Shown here one piece after another: positions 60,661 to 64,000 of a stretch of 64,000 bases of DNA. Under the pieces are notes generated by a model. It was not told the DNA's origin, made no database searches, and saw nothing but the letters and a program-made list of their open reading frames with translations. Position 1 is the stretch's first letter; each line of letters starts with the position of its first letter. The translations under genes and the position numbers were made by a program. Source of the stretch: Agmasoma carcini (nom. nud.) (taxonomy: Eukaryota; Microsporidia; Thelohaniidae); contig JAOXFI010000009.1 of NCBI GenBank assembly GCA_029232285.1, positions 62,001 through 126,000 of the forward strand, in the 5' to 3' direction.

Positions 60661-62403
60661 TTAAAGTTCAATCTTCTTATCTAATAAAGTAAATTTTATA
60701 TTTAATTCTGCACAAACTGCAACTAAATTCTCCATAAATTTATTTTGCATAACCCACTTAAAAAACCCATTTTGATGATTAGTCGCATGTTTTATCCTAA
60801 AAACAATTCTTATATAATTTGAATCAACAATCTCATTGTAAGATATTCCTAAATCTTCTATAGCTTTGTTACCTTCAACAAAAACTTTCATGCTTGTAGC
60901 TAAGCTATTAGTCTTAGAACGACCAGTGCTCTTGTCTATAAGAAAACTTATATTCATAACTTGTGGTCCTGACCTTCTAATATTTCTAATAACTTTGTTT
61001 CTTATGCTTCTATTGTTCATTATCACTATAACATTGTTCCATCTTTCAAATACTGTAGAATACAATCTTATCTCTTTAACTATTAAATTATCACCATCAA
61101 TAATAACACGATCTCCAACATCATATGGGTGGTTATAAATTAAAAATAAAAATGAATCAAACATATTATAAATTAATGGTGCTAGGAACATAACAACAGG
61201 TGTGAATGTGACTGTTATAAAATCACTAAAATTAAAAAATTTGATAAAAATACCAAAAAGAACTAAAATTTCTAAAGATAGTAAAACATTTGACAGGTTC
61301 TGATATATTGTATTGTTAGCTTCAAGGCTCTTCACCATAGCACTTCTTTCATTGTTAAGTTGTTTCATATTTTCATAGAATCTTGAATAATTAAGATATT
61401 TATCAAAACCTTTTGAAAGAATTCCATAACATTCAATTGCATATTTTTCACTTAGAACACTTTTAATAGAATTTTCATTGACAATACCTGGTAATTTTTC
61501 ATCATGAATCATTGATAAAAATTGATTGATTGGTATTTCATCTGATTGTTTATGCAAATATTTTTTATCATTATGTCTATTATCATGTGTACCATCATTA
61601 TGTCTATTATCATATTTACCATCATCTTTACCATCATTATCATCATATTCCATTTTACTACTGCTATCCTCATCTACACTTTCTATAAAACTACTGTCAT
61701 GACTCAAATCAGATGCTTTTGTTGTTTTAGTTATTTCTATATCAGCTGGTGATAACAATTTAAGTAAGTATTTGTTTAATTCTCTTACATTTTGTGCAGG
61801 TCCTACCTTTTCATCATTATTTTTATTTCCAACCATTTGTCTAAATGTTTTTCCTAAAGATATTTTTACACTTTCATGATCACACCATATAGAAAATAGC
61901 AATGCTGGATTTAAAGGTGTAGGATCTTTATATAATGCTTCAATCACATCTACAGTGTGAGGCATGTAACCTTTCTCTGTCATGTACACAATCTTTTCAA
62001 ATCTAACTACATCTTCATAATATTTAAGATTGCTATTTTTAAAATATTCATCTTTAGTTATTTCTAAAATAATAGCTCTAAGTACATCAGTTATCATAAA
62101 GACTGTACAACATTGAAAGGTACGTCTTCTATCTATCCAATCATAAATGAATGAGCTCATGTAACCAATTTCATATAAGCATAAACTTTTGTAAAGTCTT
62201 GATGCTATTCTTATGGTCTTTGGAAAGTTACTTTGATCCATTGTTTTTCTTATGACATAGATTGAGTAAAGTGAGAGAATAATAAAAAATATGAATATTC
62301 TTATGTTATAACTTGGGAAGTGAATGAATGCAGCTAATAGTAAGTGATTTATAGTTAGTAATATAGTTTTGGATAAAAATGTTAAGATTTTCTTAATATT
62401 CAT
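60661..62403 (-). CDS. MscS-type mechanosensitive ion channel
   Basis: A 580-aa membrane protein. N-terminal hydrophobic segments are at about residues 8-50. A long soluble stretch follows, containing an acidic His/Asn/Asp-rich insert (about residues 245-285) and then an EF-hand-like position with no clear calcium loop. Two membrane segments (about 355-400) follow, then the MscS core: SFLFLIYNHPYDVGDRVIID, then TVFERWNNVIVIMNNRSI. This matches fungal Msy1/Msy2 and other eukaryotic MscS proteins, which release ions under membrane tension. Such channels have been described in microsporidia and could help in osmotic adjustment. AAAAATTTTTATCTCCCC precedes the ATG. Confidence 0.88.
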   Translation of the reverse strand: MNIKKILTFLSKTILLTINHLLLAAFIHFPSYNIRIFIFFIILSLYSIYVIRKTMDQSNFPKTIRIASRLYKSLCLYEIGYMSSFIYDWIDRRRTFQCCTVFMITDVLRAIILEITKDEYFKNSNLKYYEDVVRFEKIVYMTEKGYMPHTVDVIEALYKDPTPLNPALLFSIWCDHESVKISLGKTFRQMVGNKNNDEKVGPAQNVRELNKYLLKLLSPADIEITKTTKASDLSHDSSFIESVDEDSSSKMEYDDNDGKDDGKYDNRHNDGTHDNRHNDKKYLHKQSDEIPINQFLSMIHDEKLPGIVNENSIKSVLSEKYAIECYGILSKGFDKYLNYSRFYENMKQLNNERSAMVKSLEANNTIYQNLSNVLLSLEILVLFGIFIKFFNFSDFITVTFTPVVMFLAPLIYNMFDSFLFLIYNHPYDVGDRVIIDGDNLIVKEIRLYSTVFERWNNVIVIMNNRSIRNKVIRNIRRSGPQVMNISFLIDKSTGRSKTNSLATSMKVFVEGNKAIEDLGISYNEIVDSNYIRIVFRIKHATNHQNGFFKWVMQNKFMENLVAVCAELNIKFTLLDKKIEL

Positions 62404-62562
62404 TCCTTTGGGGAGATAAAAATTTTTATTTGAAATAGGAGAAAATAATTTGAATATATAAGTTATGTTATTATATTAATATATTATTATTATATTATAT
62501 AAATATATTGTGATTATCGAACTAACAAATATTTTATTTTTTTATAAAACTTTTATCCAAAA

Positions 62563-63981
62563 ATGAAGGATAAGAGAATTGAACCACACACCATCGATAA
62601 TGTTAATAGAAATAAGAAAGTAAAAGTTACAAAGAAAATAACCAAGTCTAAGTCTAAAGATGAACATAAAAGTGATAATAATTTAAAACCAATAACTAAA
62701 CGTTGTTTAAACAATGGAATGATATTTAATTATATGTTTGATAATAATTTATCGATTGATAATAATTTATCATCTAATTCAACAGTTCAAAAAGATAATA
62801 AAATTTATTTTGGTAATTCTGAATATGACTTAAGTAGCAAAGTAGAAACAAATAATTTTATGTCTTTTAACACTAAAAGAAATATTTCAATTTTTAAAAT
62901 TATAAAAAATTTTATATTTATTGGTTTTAAAAATGACTTAAAAAATGACAATATTTTAGATTTTAAATCTGAAAAATCAACTCTTGGTGTTTTTGATTTA
63001 AATTTTAAAAAAATATGTGAATTTAATTATGAATTTGGAAAAATTAGAAATTTATTTGTTAAAGAAAAAAATGAAAATCTTTTTTTACAAATTTTATTTG
63101 GAGATGGAAATTTTTATGAATTTGGAAATATTAAAAATTTTATAAAAGATAACATAAATGATTGTAATTGTAATTGTAATTGTGATTGTAATAATAACAT
63201 AAGTAATATAAGTGATTATAACATAAGTGATATAAGTGATTATAACATAAGTAATAATAACATAAGTAATATAAGTGATTATAACATAAAAAATAATAAC
63301 ATAAGTAACATAAGTGATAATAATTTTTACACTACAACAGTAAAAGATAAAATTATTACACTTAAAAAAATAATAAAAATAATTGAAGTGGATGAATCTT
63401 ATGCTTATACTGATGGCATTAATTTATACTTCAATCAAAATAAGTATGAAAGTGAATCAATTATAATTGATATTGCTTATTATTTAAATTTTATATATTT
63501 TTTAGATGTTAATGGTGTTTGTTGTAGAATTAATTTAGATTTTGATAAAAATAGAATTGATAGAATGTTTTCATTTATAGGTGTTAAATCTTTAAAGGTT
63601 GAGAATGATAAATTATTTTTTATCAATCATATTAAGAATTATGTTGGTATGTTATTTAATGATTCATATCACCACAGGTCATATGAGCTTGACTGTCCAT
63701 ACATAGTTGCATCTTCAGATGTTTGGTCTTATTGCTGTGTTGATTATGATAAAGTTGTTCAATTTAAGGCATCTGAAAATGTAAATAATTCAAATAATAA
63801 GTCTTTTGTGTTGTTACAAATAATTGAAAAAAATAATTGTTTTATTGTTAATAGAAATATTGATGAATTTAGTAAAGTAAAAGAAAAAAGATTAAGATTT
63901 GTGGGTTTAGAAGTAGTAAAAGATGGTGTTATTGTTGCAACAGAGAGTGGTTTGATATTTAAGCTTAAATATATTAATTAA
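62563..63981 (+). CDS. Possible beta-propeller protein, unknown
   Basis: A 472-aa frame ending 20 bases before the window's end. The first 45 residues are basic. From about residue 80 onward there are short alternating strands of the kind seen in WD-type propellers (for example FIFIGFKNDL and NFIYFLDVNGVCCRI), and the end, DGVIVATESGLIFKLKY, looks like a final blade. A low-complexity insert (about residues 205-255) has NCNCNC and repeated NISNISDYNI units. I cannot name the family. Confidence 0.65.
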   Translation: MKDKRIEPHTIDNVNRNKKVKVTKKITKSKSKDEHKSDNNLKPITKRCLNNGMIFNYMFDNNLSIDNNLSSNSTVQKDNKIYFGNSEYDLSSKVETNNFMSFNTKRNISIFKIIKNFIFIGFKNDLKNDNILDFKSEKSTLGVFDLNFKKICEFNYEFGKIRNLFVKEKNENLFLQILFGDGNFYEFGNIKNFIKDNINDCNCNCNCDCNNNISNISDYNISDISDYNISNNNISNISDYNIKNNNISNISDNNFYTTTVKDKIITLKKIIKIIEVDESYAYTDGINLYFNQNKYESESIIIDIAYYLNFIYFLDVNGVCCRINLDFDKNRIDRMFSFIGVKSLKVENDKLFFINHIKNYVGMLFNDSYHHRSYELDCPYIVASSDVWSYCCVDYDKVVQFKASENVNNSNNKSFVLLQIIEKNNCFIVNRNIDEFSKVKEKRLRFVGLEVVKDGVIVATESGLIFKLKYIN

Positions 63982-64000
63982 TATTTTTTATATAATAATT

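Overview
The window is a very AT-rich eukaryotic segment that I read as nuclear DNA of a microsporidian, probably one of the lineages with an expanded genome. The reasons are these. All recognisable genes are intronless, conserved eukaryotic genes with shortened proteins (Listerin 931 aa, eIF5B 770 aa, XRN-type exonuclease 604 aa, Rad52 188 aa, pyruvate kinase 419 aa). Nearly every start codon follows a short AAATTT-type signal, sometimes with CCC or GGG next to the ATG. Gene islands alternate with kilobases of decayed Merlin and Tc1/mariner transposons. I cannot name the species from sequence alone.

Layout. 1-4.2 kb: a Yos1-like gene, then Merlin remnants on both strands. 4.2-12.7 kb: an acidic protein of unknown function, a DEAH-box RNA helicase, RAD52, SPC3 (signal peptidase) and eIF5B. 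13.4-22.4 kb: SFT2-like, LTN1/Listerin, a septin and a choline-transporter-like protein, with an unclassified repeat family around them. 22.4-28.6 kb: a Merlin relic, a tiny ORF, a ZIP zinc transporter, tRNA-Thr, an unknown 598-aa protein, a NOC2-like protein and ELF1. 28.6-31.1 kb: a dead Tc1/mariner element with long terminal inverted repeats and TA flanks. 31.5-36.4 kb: CTF8, a Zip3/RNF212-like RING protein, an XRN exonuclease and the DNA polymerase delta small subunit. 36.5-43.8 kb: a gene-free transposon pile in which elements are inserted into each other. 43.8-53.5 kb: the densest gene island, with pyruvate kinase, a degenerate protein kinase, a possible 32-aa membrane ORF, POP5, a class I histone deacetylase, proteasome beta-2, an unknown protein, La, a PPPDE peptidase, Lunapark and an arrestin-fold candidate. 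53.8-64 kb: an Asn-rich protein with NPF repeats, CAF-1 large subunit, a low-complexity Lys-rich protein, an MscS channel and a possible beta-propeller protein.

The genes do not form one pathway. They cover secretion and ER shape (YOS1, SPC3, SFT2, Lunapark), translation and its quality control (eIF5B, LTN1, tRNA-Thr), ribosome and RNA processing (NOC2, POP5, La, XRN, DEAH helicase), replication, cohesion and recombination (POLD2, CTF8, RAD52, Zip3-like), chromatin and transcription (CAF-1, HDAC, ELF1), proteolysis (PUP1) and transport (ZIP, CTL, MscS). The most notable points are the nested transposons, the kinase whose catalytic Asp is replaced by Asn, the HDAC with Phe replaced by Ser beside the active site, the three-copy unclassified repeat, and the uniform start-site signal.
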